Below, piece after piece: positions 24,868 to 37,456 of a stretch of 64,000 nucleotides of DNA. Positions within the stretch are counted from its first letter, which is position 1, and each line of letters starts with the position of its first letter. Where the stretch lies: assembly GCA_009792885.1 (NCBI GenBank), contig WMCF01000015.1, positions 6,399,198-6,463,197 of the forward strand, read 5' to 3'. The notes under the pieces are model-generated. The model ran no database searches. It saw only the letters and a list, made by a program, of their open reading frames with translations, and was not told the DNA's origin. The position numbers and the translations under genes were made by a program. The DNA is from Eremophila alpestris peregrina (lineage: Eukaryota > Chordata > Aves > Passeriformes > Alaudidae).

Positions 24868-26489
24868 ATCTATGCATCTCTATACACTTATATCTATACA
24901 ATTCATTTCTATATCTATCTGTATGTGTGATACATGTGCACACTCCTTATGGGATTACATCATCAGCCTTGCTACTGGTTGAATCTGAGAGCAGGGAGCA
25001 GCAGCAGGTCTTGACTCTCTTGTATTGTGGAATCCACCATATGTTTTGCTGAAACAATCAAGCTCTATAATGCTATTTTTTTTCCAGCTTACTAGTGAAA
25101 AAAAAAGAAACAAAAAAATTGAATGCTAGATTTTGTCCTGAATCACCACCACTCTTTTCTCCTGGAGTCATTTAGTTCTCTGCAAAATAAAGGAAAGGCT
25201 ATCACATGGAGCTAGCAGCATTGCTATCTTCTTTTCATAATCACAAATGACTACTTAAGGTGCACCACAAGTAGATTTTCAAGAGCGTTCACTAAATGTG
25301 TGCATATAATGAAACTTTGTTTAGCTAAATAGGGTGAATTTCCCTACTCATTCTTGGGACCATATTGGGATGAACCCTTTCAGCATGGTGTAATTTTTCT
25401 AGCGATGTTAGAGCATAGAACTAATTTAAAGAACTGATATTCTTCTGGAATGCTCTGATTCAGAGTCCTTTACTTGACACATGGGATAATGCTCTATGCA
25501 CCAGATTTCGTAACTGTCAGCTCATGGAGCATAAGCTCTTTCCTTCACTGTCTAGGGGGCTGCCAATGACAAATTCTAAACTCACAAAACATTTCTCTAA
25601 TATAGTAAGGGACTAGCTCTAGTGTCCTGACTAGCCATTATCTTTCTCATTAAAATAATTATTGCGTCCAGGGCTGAATGTGAACTATTGTGTGTATGAC
25701 TGTGCATTTGTCTACAAAGTCATTGCACTCCTGGAAGCTATTGTGGCTCATTTCTATAGGAAACCTTCTTATTGTCTTGACTGTGAAGGGGAGTGGGGAA
25801 GGAGGGAATTCTGCCTTTCCCATATTCTGCATTTATTAAACATCATCTAAAAGAAAACATTTTAAACACATAAAAGCTTTTACATGCACTCTGCATCCAA
25901 GGGAATATATTTATTTTTTCTGCTACTTTAGCAGTATGTATGTGGTGATGCTATTAAAAAAAAAAAATAGGTCAGGACCATTTTCAGCCTTTGAGAGGAC
26001 AGAACCATTTCACACCGTGCTGGGAAAAGTAGTGGCCTTGCATTTTCTTGCATTCCTTAACTACAAAAAGGTGTCCATGTATTTAGAAATCTCCAAACTG
26101 CATTATTTCCTACAAATGTCAGTAGTGACTGGAGATACTTCAGATTGTTATAATATCTCTCAGCTAGCATAAGGTCAGCACCATAAAACACTTTTTACAA
26201 GAAGGATTTTCTTTTGTATTGTACCACACTGGTGAAATTAAATGACCATAGCAATCACTTATGGTCTTAATCTGTCTTCTGAAGCTTTTTTTTTTTTTCA
26301 ATTTTTGGATGTAAATCAAAATTTTCAGGCTAAACATCTGTGCATATCCTCTAGTCACAGATAAAGTAAATTATTTGTACATAATAACAAAATCCCCAAC
26401 TTTTCCTTTCTTCACATCCTCAAAAATTCCAACTTGGGTTATTTTGTTTATCAGCTGCTTGTATGTATCCATAATTATTTCAGTCACCC
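24641..26489. other. Unique sequence with one tetranucleotide microsatellite
   Basis: Besides the TCTG/TCTA array at 24818-24867 and small A runs at about 25098 and 25955, I see no element or gene here. Confidence 0.5.
24818..24867. repeat. Compound (TCTG)n(TCTA)n microsatellite
   Basis: About four TCTG units followed by eight to nine TCTA units. Imperfect TCTA-like sequence continues to about 24925. This compound type is commonly length-polymorphic. Confidence 0.95.
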
Positions 26490-27246
26490 TCTGTTCTAGG
26501 AAATCTGTTTCAGTAGCTCACTAACTTCACTGTAAAAAAAAAAAAATCTTCCTTTTATCCAGTCTGAATATATTTTACCATTGCTCCCTCTCCTATCACA
26601 ACAACTACTAAAGTTTGTCCCCATCTTTCTAAGAAGCCCTCTTTAAATTCTGAAATAATATAATGAGGTTTCCCCAGAGTCTTCTATGCTCAAGGCTAAA
26701 CAACGCCAACTCTCTCGGTCTTTTGTCATAGGAGAGATATTCCGTCCCTCAAATCATCTTCATGGTCCTTCTCTGGACCCATTCCAACAGGTCCAGATCT
26801 TTCCTGTGGTGAGGACTCCAGAGCTAGAGCCAGTACTCCAGTACTTTGAGTCTCAAAGGTGTGGAGTAGAAGGACAGAATCAAATCCCCTGACCCGTGGG
26901 CCATGCTTCTTTAGATGCAGCCCAGATGGCTTTCTGGGATGGAAGCACATGTTACTGGCTCATGTCAAGTTTCTCACCCGTACCCCCAAGTATGACAGGT
27001 TGCTCTCAATCCTGTGATGTTCCCACAGGCCAATTCTTGAGCTTGTCCAAGTCCCTCTGCATGGCATCCCATCCCTCGGGCATGTTAACTGCACCATTCA
27101 ACTTGGTGTCCTCTGCAAACTCGCTGAGTGCACCTGATCCCCCTGCCTATGTCATTGTTGAAGAAAACAATAGCAGTCCCAGTGCACACTCCTGATGGAC
27201 ATCATTCATCACTGATCTCCATCTGGACATTGAGCAATTGATCACC
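26490..27246 (-). mobile_element. CR1 LINE fragment, minus strand
   Basis: About 750 bp of CR1 in reverse orientation. The left part (from about 26497, through the A run at 26534) corresponds to the 3' UTR. The part from about 26670 reads as the antisense of the RT C-terminal coding region, including blocks such as cttcatggtccttctctgga and cccattccaacaggtcc. The far 3' octamer end is not recognisable and the 5' side stops at about 27246. Many small indels break the frame. It is older than the copy at 10676 to judge from its divergence. Confidence 0.88.
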
Positions 27247-28069
27247 TTCATTTCAGTATGAAGGCACCTCATTCCTCTGAAGTTTTATTTCTGAACAGAG
27301 GATGTTGAGAGAAAAATGAATGGAAATATCCAGTTGGGGATTGAGTCTAACAGTAATGATATTACTGTCACAGAGAAACATACCTGGCTAATGATATTTG
27401 CATGAATGTCAAAAGGCCGCAGGACACCCACTGCCTAATTAGCAGAAATAGAGGTTATAATGACCTGATCTAGGTTTCACTGCCCACTTCAAAGGTATTT
27501 TCATTTTGCAAGCTCAGTGTTTAGTCATTTATAATTAAAAGGATCAAAGACAAATCAAGATGAAAATAAGGAAAAAACTACTTACAACTATTTATCTAAA
27601 AAGAGTATAACAATGCATGGTTATTTAATAATAAATATCAGTGACTTTTAAGACAAAAAGCAAACTAACCTGCACACATACACTTATAATGACAATTAGA
27701 ATATGGATTTATCTGATATTATTTTCTCATTTCTATACTGGTGTGTCTTGCCAACTTTACATAGGACACCAGATGCCCAACCACTGGATGAAAAATTTTG
27801 TATTCCCTTTTAAAATTATTTTATGTGAAATGAAAATAAACTATTTATGTTTTATGTCAGCATACATATACATGGAACTGTAAAACACACTGCAAATAAT
27901 TTTGTTTATCAATTCCCTGGATTGTTGGATTGAAAATGGCTTCAGAGTTTGGTTAGTCCTACCTCCTGCTCTGAGGGAGGCTCAAAGACATCTGTAAAGA
28001 TTTTCATGTATATCATTAAATAAAAATCAACATAAATCCATTCCAGTTGTCTGTTCTGTTTATGCTGGA
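27247..28069. other. Unique sequence, possible conserved block
   Basis: No gene or repeat recognised. 27400-27560 contains several homeodomain-type cores (taattag, tataatta) in mixed sequence and could be a non-coding element. That is a guess without alignment. Confidence 0.4.
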
Positions 28070-28622
28070 TATTAAGTTTGGCACCTTTAAGCCCGGTTCC
28101 AAGAGTGAAATGGGGAGAAGAAGAGTGGAGTTTGTTTTTGGAAACTGCACTTGCTCCCACACATTCCAGCTCACGGACTGTGCTGTCTGCAGCACGGACA
28201 GCAGGAGAGAGCTCTCCTTTGCTTTTAGTTAATTTTTAGCTGGCTAAGGCAGCGAAGTTCCCCGGATTGTGGCTTTTCTTTTTCTTGGAACTGATTGGGC
28301 TGCTCTGGACTGAAAACCCAGAAAATACCGGGAGCTCACACTTGTGGTCCACAGGAACCTGGGCCTTGGCATTTTCCAGCACTGCAGCGACTGATAAGAG
28401 ACTGAGCAAGCTGAGCTACCCCACAAAAGGACTTTCTCTCATTGCCATCTCTTCAGAACAGCAAGAGGCTTTATTGGGTTTTTTTGGGGTTTTTTAATGC
28501 TTGTGAATACTTTGCCCGTTCTTAAAGTTTTTTTCCACTTTCTTCCAAGGAAATCTTTTCTCCAACCAGTTGGGGGAGTTTCCTTTGGAAGTTTCCTCTC
28601 AAATTTGCCCTAAACAAGTACA
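28070..28622 (+). mobile_element. LTR-like dispersed repeat block, orientation tentative
   Basis: A block of higher GC than its flanks, with short inverted repeats (gtgctg/cagcac and gctgtc/gacagc at 28178-28205, ggagag/ctctcc at 28203-28216). It also has a G/T-rich stretch at 28475-28496 and a sharp return to AT-rich DNA after about 28622, where the sequence ends in aagtaca. This layout and a general likeness to songbird ERV LTRs led to the call. No target duplication or clear TATA/AATAAA pair was found. It might instead be an internal ERV leader or an unrelated repeat. Confidence 0.4.
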
Positions 28623-31600
28623 AAATTAAATCAGAAATTATGACAGCAAATATATTGCCTAACTTAACAAACTGCAGGAATGATTTAAATTAAGTTAAAG
28701 AAATTCTCTCCCTAATCTGATAAGATGATGGAAGACTAAGTATTAGAAAAGTATGTCGGAGTATTTTGCTAAATTTTCAGAGTAATTTTTTCCTCAAAAG
28801 AAGAAAATATTTTCTTCTTTGTAAGTTTAATGACAAACTGATTGGAAGTTAAAGAGACAGGAGTGCTTTTTACCCCCCCATCTATTCTGTGAGGGAAAAA
28901 AATAAACAGGATGTATAGGATGAGAGAAAGGTATTATATACTGATTGTAGGAGACCAAGCAACCTCTGAAACACAGATAATACTTTGTCTTGCCAAATAA
29001 AACTAAGGCAGAATTAATAAAATACATTTTATTCTTGAACACAATTAAGAGTTTTACTTAAGTAATGAAAACCATAAAAAATGACATTTTACTTTCATTC
29101 AAATTTAGTTGCTGGAATTTTGAAGTGAATTAAACTTTGCCAACATTTCTCAGCCTATTAAAAACAATAAATTAGAAAATGGAATAAATATTGCCGGTTC
29201 AGTTTGCGTCTCGCAAACAGGATTGTCCTTGATAATTGCAGATTTAGGATTTATTATTTGTCTATATCATACAAGCAATAAGCAAGAGATGCAGAAAAAC
29301 AACAACATCCATGCAAGATAAATCAAGAGACAAAATAAAAACCTCTGCAGAACATTTTATAAGAATTTTCTCAACCAATAGCTTACAATTAACAAGCTTA
29401 GCATCACATTACTTTAGCAAATCAGAAAATGACCCATGTGGGTTCCAGGTTAACAAAAGCCTTCTATGAAGCTAAAAACAATGCACAATAATTCATTATT
29501 TAGTTTGAAACTTTTTCTATCTTTGTAAAGCAAGGTATCTAAGTCCTTTACATCCTGAACCATCAGCATGAGTTCTTGTTCTTGTTCCCTCTAACAGACA
29601 CAAATGTGTTTTCTTAGTTCCTAATTTCCTAGTTTCCCATGGGAATTTGTAGAATTTCCCAGCTTCTCTCAGCCTCCTGTCAACTTATTAAAACCTCTTT
29701 CATACATCCTGGGGTCTCTCCTGCTTTTAGGATTCCTACAAAATATTTATGGGTAATGCAACTATCGATATATGAATTGGCAAGATGTATATATTTCTGG
29801 GTAACAAGTAGGAATGTACTAACCTAAACCTTCAGTAGGAAAATCATTAAGACATATGAGGATAGGATTTTTCTTGCCCAACTTATACTTTTAAAGTTAA
29901 GAGAGAATTAACAGAGAGCAGCCAACCTTCCTGAAAGTCTGTTCTCTTTCAGAAATTCTCCATACTTGCTCTGTGTGAAGGGGTTAGATTTATACAAGTT
30001 ACTCTTAAATGTGTACGGCAGTTGAGAAGATTCCTATCTACATTTAGTTATTGATATTGGGGTGTGTGAGGCTTGTTGATTTAGAGAGCACTGAAAGTCA
30101 TAGGCAAGTCTAATTCCCTGATGAAAATTGAGAGCCAAAAAGTTCCTTTTGTATTTGCCCTTCCAGTTCCCAAAAAGTAATTTTCAGAGCTCTTCCATCC
30201 TCTTGTGGTGGGATAATAAAATTTTACTCGTGACTTCTCTTTTTCTTCCTCTTAACATCTATAGTTTAGCTCACCCTAAAATGCTGCTTGTGGACCGGAT
30301 TTTCTTTCAAGGTTTCGGTGTCTTTTTTAAAGTGTTATTATCTACACTAATAAGGAAAACTCTTATTGATGCAGCAACTGAAAGGATCTTTTTTTATCAT
30401 TCCTCAATGTAACTAGTCCTTTGATTAACCAAAGCCACAGAAAAATGAGACTTTCCTCTTCTGTAGAACTGTCGTGACACCTGTGCCAAAATTTGACCGT
30501 CATTTGACCAAAGCTGGGGTTAACATATAAAGTGTAGAGAGAAAAACACAGACACTAGCAAGAGTTAATTCCAGAAACCTATAGCTCCTATAATATGTCA
30601 TGCTAACACATATAGCACATTTGCACACTTGAGTGGACACTTTCTGGCGGTTGACAGAATCTAACACCCTTTTTTCTTTGTCTGATTCATTGCTATTAGA
30701 TTGGTTAGTTCATGTGTCTTTGTGCACATCCATAAATCCGCAATAGTTTTTTGCTCCTTCTAGGAAAATTCTTATTTATTTGCTATAATTTTTAGTTAGT
30801 CTTATCATTAACACCATTTGTAAAAAAAAAAAAAAAGACTATCTAAATAAATAAAATAAAGAGAAATAGAGAAATAGTTTTCATTGTTATTTTGTCATAG
30901 TTAAAAGAGTAGAAATTTAAAAAAAAGAAAGACTGAGGGGCTTTTTTCACAGGATAGATTTCTATGACCCTTTCTTTTATTACTACTTGAACATGGTTGA
31001 GTAGTCTCATTGAAATTATATAAAATATCCAAGTTAAGTCTCGTACAAGATCAGGACTCTAGCCAAACTCTTCTATGTACATCTGCTCTGTCCAGGGAGT
31101 GACTCTCTCTTTGAGTAAAGGCTAAGATTTCTCAAAATTTGGTGCCAGAACTGTAGATAAAGGCTAGGAAGATTCCCTCAACTGAAACTGAAGTGTATAT
31201 TATTACATGGCAGTTAGAAACGTAAGAAAAGTTTTATAAAAATTATAAAGACTTAGGCAGAAAAGCATTCCTCCTTTGCCCCCTTTTTTTACCCTGGTAC
31301 GTAAAATTTGACAGAAAATAAGATCCTCATTATAAATTATGCTGCTCATCAAATAATCCAGCTGATAAAATAGTGTTTCTACTAATCTATATAAAATGAG
31401 TCTTTAAAGAAAAGGGTTTTTTTGTAATTTTACATACTCTTTTCCTATTATTTATGGAGCAGTAAAAGAAATAATCATGTTAACTCCTATGAATGGCAAA
31501 TACTCTGTTTTATAATCAAGGACTTGTTTCTAAACTCTCAATGGAAATTGACTTTATAAGTAAATGCAACCTCTCCCTAAGAATGCTTATAAATGTTTGT

Positions 31601-32739
31601 AATTCAGCTTAGAATTCTTCTTCTTTTTTTCCCATCATTTTTTAAACAATAAAAAAATAGTCCTTGATATTGAAAGGAAAATGTTAACATCATTTGCCAT
31701 TAGTCAGAAGTGTAACTTCATTAAAGCAGAAGGCCATATAATCCCTACAGGAGATCTCTGCAGGAAATACTTTATTCTTACTTAGCATATCTGTGAATTC
31801 TATCAGCATTAGTGTCTTTCACAATGTTTGTTTCTCCTGAATATTTATGAAGGACTGTCCAGTGACCTGCTTAGAATCTCCAGGCTTGTTCTGCCTTAAC
31901 AATCTCTCAAGTAGAATACAGTCAGAAGACTCATTCTCCCTCAACAGCAGCGATCAATATGGTAGAGGCCAAGGAAATGTCTGCAGAAAAGAGATTTCTA
32001 TCAATGAAATGGAAGAAAGAAAACAAAATCTAGGATTGGACTATAACTCACAAAAGAAGTCCTAATACCTAAGTCATGGTAGTCTCTCCTTTGTCCATCT
32101 TAGTGTAATCACATCACTACATTATAATGTTCATGACAGAAACTCTCCGCAGAAAAAAAGATGTAGATTTTTTAGTAATAAATTTAGAGAGCTTTTGAGA
32201 TCAGAGAAACAGTGTTCCTTCCTGACTTATTGGTACATTTTAATTAATAATTTAAAGTTTGGATTAATTTACTAGGACCAGAAGGTTTGAGGTTTTTCTG
32301 CCATTTTTTGGCATATTTAATCTTAATATTATTTCAACTCCTCATTAAAGTACTCAGTCACTATTAAGCCATGGATTTTGTTATCCTCCGGAAAATTATG
32401 TCCCAATTTCCCAAATTGTCACAAACAATGTTTGAGAATGTTGATGCAACACTAAGCTACACATAACACTCTTGATATAACACTCATATATAATGTCATC
32501 TCATTGACTTTACAACCTCTCACCCCCAGTAGATTAATTCCCTTGTAATTATTTGCATTCTAAAACCTTACCAGTTTTTCTTCTTTTAATTCCTCTGGAT
32601 AATTCTACACCCACATTTTGTTGCACATTTTTATAGTTGTTTGCATTTACTGTCATGTTGAAGAGCTATCCCCAGCATGATATATAGATACTCCCTAGAT
32701 ATGTTCACATAAACCAACAGATGACTATTTTTTTTCATT
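28623..32739. other. Unique AT-rich sequence, no gene seen
   Basis: Includes an A run at 30822-30836. 29160-29300 has varied, non-repetitive sequence with CpGs (gccggttcagtttgcgtctcgc at 29193-29214) that stands out from the AT-rich surroundings and may be a conserved non-coding element. A 72-codon open frame at 31847-32065 has no splice-site context that would make it an exon. Confidence 0.5.
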
Positions 32740-34230
32740 TTCACGGAACAGGAAAGGTTGGAAGGGACTACAGGGAGTCATCCTGCTCAGGCAGGGTCAT
32801 CCTAGAACACCTTTCACAGTATTGCTTTCAGATAGTTCTCGAATACCTCCAGTGAGGGAGGCTCCACAACCTCTCTGGGCAATCTGCTCCACTTGCACAA
32901 TAAAGTCACTTGCACAGTAAAGTTATTCCTCATGTTCAGGCAGAACTTCCTGTGCATCAGTTCTATTTGTTGATACCACTGAGAAGAGTCTGGCTCCATC
33001 CTCTTGACACCCTCCTTTTAGATACTTATAAACAATAGGATCTCTCTCTGTTATCTCTTCTCAAGTCTGAATAGGGTCAGCTTTATCATCCTTTCCTTCT
33101 AAGAGAGTTTCTACAGACCCTCAATCAACTTCGTAGCTCTTCACTGGACTTCAGGAGCTCCATATCTTTTACTGAGGAGCCCAGAACTGGACACAGCACT
33201 GCGGATGTGGCCACACCAGGGCTGAGTAGAGGGACAGGATCACCTCCCTTGACCTGCTGGCAATGCTCTTCCTAATGCACCCCAGGGATACCTTTGGACT
33301 TGTTGGCCCCCTGAGAACTCTGTGGACTCATGGACAGCTTTTTATCCACCAGGACTGCCAGCTCCTTCTCTGCAGAGCTGCTTTCCAGCAGGTCAGCCCC
33401 CAGCCTGTGCTGGTGCATGGGGTTCTTGTTCCCCAGGTACAGGATGCTGCATTTGCCTCTGTTGAATTTCAGACAGTTCCTCTATACCCACCTCTCCAGC
33501 CTGTCAAGATCCCTCTGAAGGGCTGCACAGCTCTCTGGGGCATTCCTCCCAGCTTTGTGTCACCATTGAACTTGCTGAGGGGGCATCTGTGCCTTCATCC
33601 AAGCCACTGATGGGTAAGTCAAACCATACTGGGCCAAATATTGAACCTTGGGAGACACCTCCAGTGACAAGCCTCCAATTAGACTCTGTGTCACCAATAA
33701 AAACCCTTTGGGATTAGCCAGTTCTCAATCCATCTCACTTGTTTACTCATCCAGTGTACACTTCCTGACTCAGCCTATGAGGATTTCAGGAGAGACAGAG
33801 TTGAAAGCCTTACTGAAACCAAGGAAAACAATATTCACTGTTCTTCTCTCATCCATTCAGGTAGTTTTTTCATCATAAAAAGCAAGCAGGTCAATAAAAC
33901 ATGATTTATCTTTAGTGAATCCATGCTGACTACCCTAATCTCCTTCCTGTCCCCCGGTATGGATAGAGATGACCTCCAGAATGAGGCTCTTCATCACCTT
34001 TCCAGGGATTGAGATGAGGCTGACTGGCTGAGAGTTCTTCTCTCGCCTTTTTTGAAGATGGGGGTGAAATTTGATTTCTTTCAGTCCTCAGGCACCTCCC
34101 CTGATCACCATGACCCTTCAAAGATGATTGTGTGAGGCCTTGTTATGATGTCTACCAGATGCCTCAGCATTCATGGGATGCATCCCATCAAGGCCCATTT
34201 TGCAGATGAACTCTTTGGAAAATAGAACTA
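32740..34230 (-). mobile_element. CR1 LINE, longest copy in the window
   Basis: About 1.49 kb of CR1 in reverse orientation. From left to right on the plus strand it gives a degenerate 3' terminus and 3' UTR (32740-33000), then the RT C-terminal region (33000-33640), then more N-terminal RT sequence, ending near the block gggatgcatcccatcaaggc (34177-34196). Frameshifts and stops break the ORF throughout. It differs in sequence from the other three copies, pointing to a separate subfamily. The endonuclease domain and 5' UTR are missing. Confidence 0.9.
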
Positions 34231-35221
34231 AATCTTCCAGGAAATATTTTGTCCTGTGTAGAATAGCTAGCAGCACCTTGGCCCACAGGCTACAACTTCT
34301 GGAAACTGAAAGACACTGCTGAATTTTTTTTTATGGTACGTGTCTAATGTTATCTGTAGGAGCAGGAAACATAAACCAAATTTAACATATCATAGGATAA
34401 ACATACATTTAACAAGAAAAATCAGGAGCGGGACAATTTTATTGAAAATAAATATATTGAGTTTCCCAGAACAGAATAACAATCAAGTAAAAGTAAACTA
34501 CTTCTTGTTTATAATCCCACTCCATTTTGACTTCAATTTAGTCCACATTTCTTTTGCTTTCTAACTTCTTTTTTAAGGTGAAAAACAGATGTGAATAGAG
34601 ACTGAATATTGTTATGCATTATAGAAATTGTTATGAAAAACCTTTCACTTCAAGAAAAAATTTGAAAAACCATCATATTCAGTTATAAAATCATAAGGCT
34701 AAAACAATAGGATTTTTTGTTACCCGAAACAGGGGAATACTATTAGATTTCAAAACAAATACACATGGGTATGTGGAGGTTAAAAACAAAGGGAAAATTA
34801 TCAAATGCATGAAGGTGAGAAGTTTGTCTGAGAACTCTGGACAACATAAAAAGCACTAAGTGAGAGACTGTTGAAATTAAAATGCTTTTCTCTCTTCAAC
34901 TTCTTTATTCAGAGACACTCAAGTTTGTTATTCATTGTAAATAAAGACCATTTTGACAGAAATAACTTGGCTTCATCTTGTTATTCTCCTGAGTGTATTA
35001 GTTGGTTATTTTTCCTTATACATTTGAACAAAAATACTTGTTTTATGAAAACAAAGCTTGTACAGAACATCCTATAATGACATATTCTGTGAATTTCAAT
35101 GTAACAAAGTTCAGCTTTTGAGTTGACATAAATTAACAAAATAAACTAGTTCTAATTTACTTAGAGCAAAAAGATCATATACAACTTCAATACAATTAAA
35201 AAAACCCCAAAACTCCAATGA
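34231..35221. other. Unique AT-rich sequence
   Basis: No gene or repeat recognised between the CR1 copy and the following LTR. Confidence 0.5.
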
Positions 35222-35536
35222 TGTAATAATCCACGTGGCCAGGGTAGAATAAGCCACGTGGAGATCACATGAACCTCTGTGGGGCCAGCCCTCCAGAGAT
35301 GGCTTAATAAGCAAGACTACTACTTCGAGGGTTGCCGTGTAACAGAATAAGAATTTAATAAAAAGAGAAAATAATAAACAATACAATAAAAATAAGAATA
35401 AGCCGTAACCGGTGCAAAGATGTAGCACCACGTAAAGCATCCCCGAAAAAGCCCAGAAAAGCTTTCTGTAGTGGTTTAAATACTTAATAGTGGAGGCAGT
35501 GCTCTTTGGCACACTGCCCAATAAGGAACAGTTACA
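35222..35536 (-). mobile_element. Probable solo LTR, minus strand
   Basis: About 315 bp bounded by tgtaa at the left and ttaca at the right, matching 5-bp terminal inverted repeats of the TG...CA type. In sense orientation a TATTTAAA box (on the plus strand tttaaata, 35475-35482) lies upstream of an AT-rich region that may hold the polyadenylation signal. Near the U5 end are two CACGTG E-boxes (35232-35237 and 35255-35260). The flanking 6-mers caatga and ctgtga agree at only four positions, so a target duplication is not certain. The right boundary might instead lie near 35594. Confidence 0.55.
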
Positions 35537-36953
35537 CTGTGACAGACAGGGACAGAGACCTATCCACGTCCCTGTCCTGGCCCTGAGCCAATCATAGCTT
35601 AGAGTGTAGAGAACTTTCCAGGGCTGCTTTCCTTTTAAGTCTTATGGTAAAATGAAATGTTTTCTCTATAAAGAAAATATTTGCCTGGTCGAAAACTGCA
35701 TTCCTACACCCCAGCTCTTCATAACTACATGTGGTAAGACCTTTATTTTCTGTAACACCTAAGAAACTTAACATGTAGCTTCAAAATTGTCTCAAGTTCT
35801 GGTCAGTCCTGCTGCTCCACCCAAAAAGTTTGTGTAAGAGAGAATAGAGAGAAGCTCTGCTATTCTTTCTATCTCATCCAGGTCACAGGAGTCTGTTGGC
35901 TTTCATTTTGACAGTTCTTGCTATCCATTATCTGACTCAGCTCAGCTCAATTTCCAGATCACCTAGAATAGGAAAAAGGAGGTGGCTGGGGTGGATTAAG
36001 ACAAAGTTTTTTCACCATCATCCTGCAATTACGAAGACTTACATTATCTCTGAAACACTACCTGATATGGCTTTGAGATTGTGAATTTTATGGCTAGAAT
36101 ATAAAGATTGATCCTTACTTCTGTACGTAGGAATCTAAATAAAAAGATTACTTTCAAAACCAGAGCAGAAAGTCCAGTCACTATAATTAAATCCTACTGG
36201 GGATTCCCTATAGGAGCCTCATAAAATATTTTGAAAATTGGTCCAGCTTTTTCATTTTCCTTCAATCTTGAGCAGTATGCTCAACACAAGCCATCCTGAC
36301 AAAATATTACAATTCTGTTTGAGTACTGACTCACAAGGAAGTTTGATATGCAGAAGATGATCAACATTACTTCCTACAGTAGCTCTTTTTCCTTTTTTTT
36401 TCTTGAAAGTTTGCCATCTAGATACTGACAGCTTTCATGCTGTTTAGCTTGTAAAGGCTGACAAAAACACAGCCCAAGGGTTATATGGATGGACTTTATA
36501 TAAATCCTGGAGATTTTAGGTGATGCTACAGCAAAAAAGCCATTCACACAGAAGTCCATAATGCCCTTAACCTCTTGGGGAAGCAGCATACTGATTGAAA
36601 TACAATTATTCAAGTTTATGAGGAAAGATGTTATCACATGGTTGATAACATTGATAACACATTGATAATACATAAAATTATGTAATTTTAGGGTTACTAT
36701 ATTTCCTTGTTGCAAATACTGATGAGGCATTATTATTTCAAGTAACTGGTATATTCTAACTTGTTTACAAGGAGGTACCCCATTATGAAAGATATCAGCT
36801 TTGTAGCACCTAGTTACAATTCTAACTAACTACTATCTTTACAGAACTTATGGTAACAGTTACATGGTGAAGAGAAGGATGGCAAGAAAATGGTATTTTT
36901 TTTTCTTTTTTAGGGAACAATTAAAATACTTTGGGGAAAAACTGTACAAAGAA
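35537..36953. other. Unique sequence
   Basis: No gene recognised. A small cluster of ttgataaca repeats with a 7-bp inverted repeat (gttatca/tgataac) lies at about 36630-36670. Confidence 0.5.
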
Positions 36954-36970
36954 ATCTTACCTTCTCTAGA

Positions 36971-37456
36971 TGTGGTAGTCAAGATGGTCAAAACACACAA
37001 AGTGCTTAATTAAAAACTTCTAGGGGCTCCAAGTATCAGGACTTTATTATCTATCAGCCTTTCATACCTATCAGAAGGTTTCACACACCAACACCTGTTA
37101 TTTAACAGTCTCTTTTGTTTCCCAAAGGCAGCTCCAAGCAACTCTCAGAATCTGTCCATTTATGCCAACAGCCAGTCAGTCAGTTCTCCTTCTTCTTTCT
37201 CATTGCACCAGCTCATTCCATCCTGTCCCTGGCCTAGCTACCTGTCCCTGGGTCTGCACAGCACAGCAGCAGGCTCCATCTGACTCCAACTGAACTGCAA
37301 TTGTGACTCCAACAAAGCCCCTTCCCAAGCCAGCTCAGTCTTTATCACACCCACAGCTGGGAGAGCAAGGCTGTTCCCACTCCAGGGTAATTAACACAGC
37401 TGCAATACATCAGCCACAAGATTACCTTTAGTACCAGCTCTCTTTATTTCCCCACA
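36971..37456 (-). mobile_element. Probable solo LTR, minus strand
   Basis: About 486 bp bounded by tgtgg and ccaca, giving 5-bp terminal inverted repeats with TG...CA ends. In sense orientation a CATAAAT box (plus strand atttatg, about 37158) is followed about 115 bp later by AATAAA (plus strand tttatt at about 37042-37047), then a short U5. The bases next to the ends do not form a clean target duplication. A 14-of-17 direct repeat does flank the element (36954-36970 and 37469-37485), leaving 12 extra bases on the right. No internal retroviral sequence is present. Confidence 0.5.

Noticed and set aside
31847..32065. 72-codon frame with fairly protein-like composition, possible exon
   Set aside because: No donor site at a sensible place and no recognised homologue.
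35111..35521. 136-codon minus-strand frame
   Set aside because: It covers the LTR candidate at 35222-35536, has no retroviral protein features, and LTRs of this size do not encode proteins.
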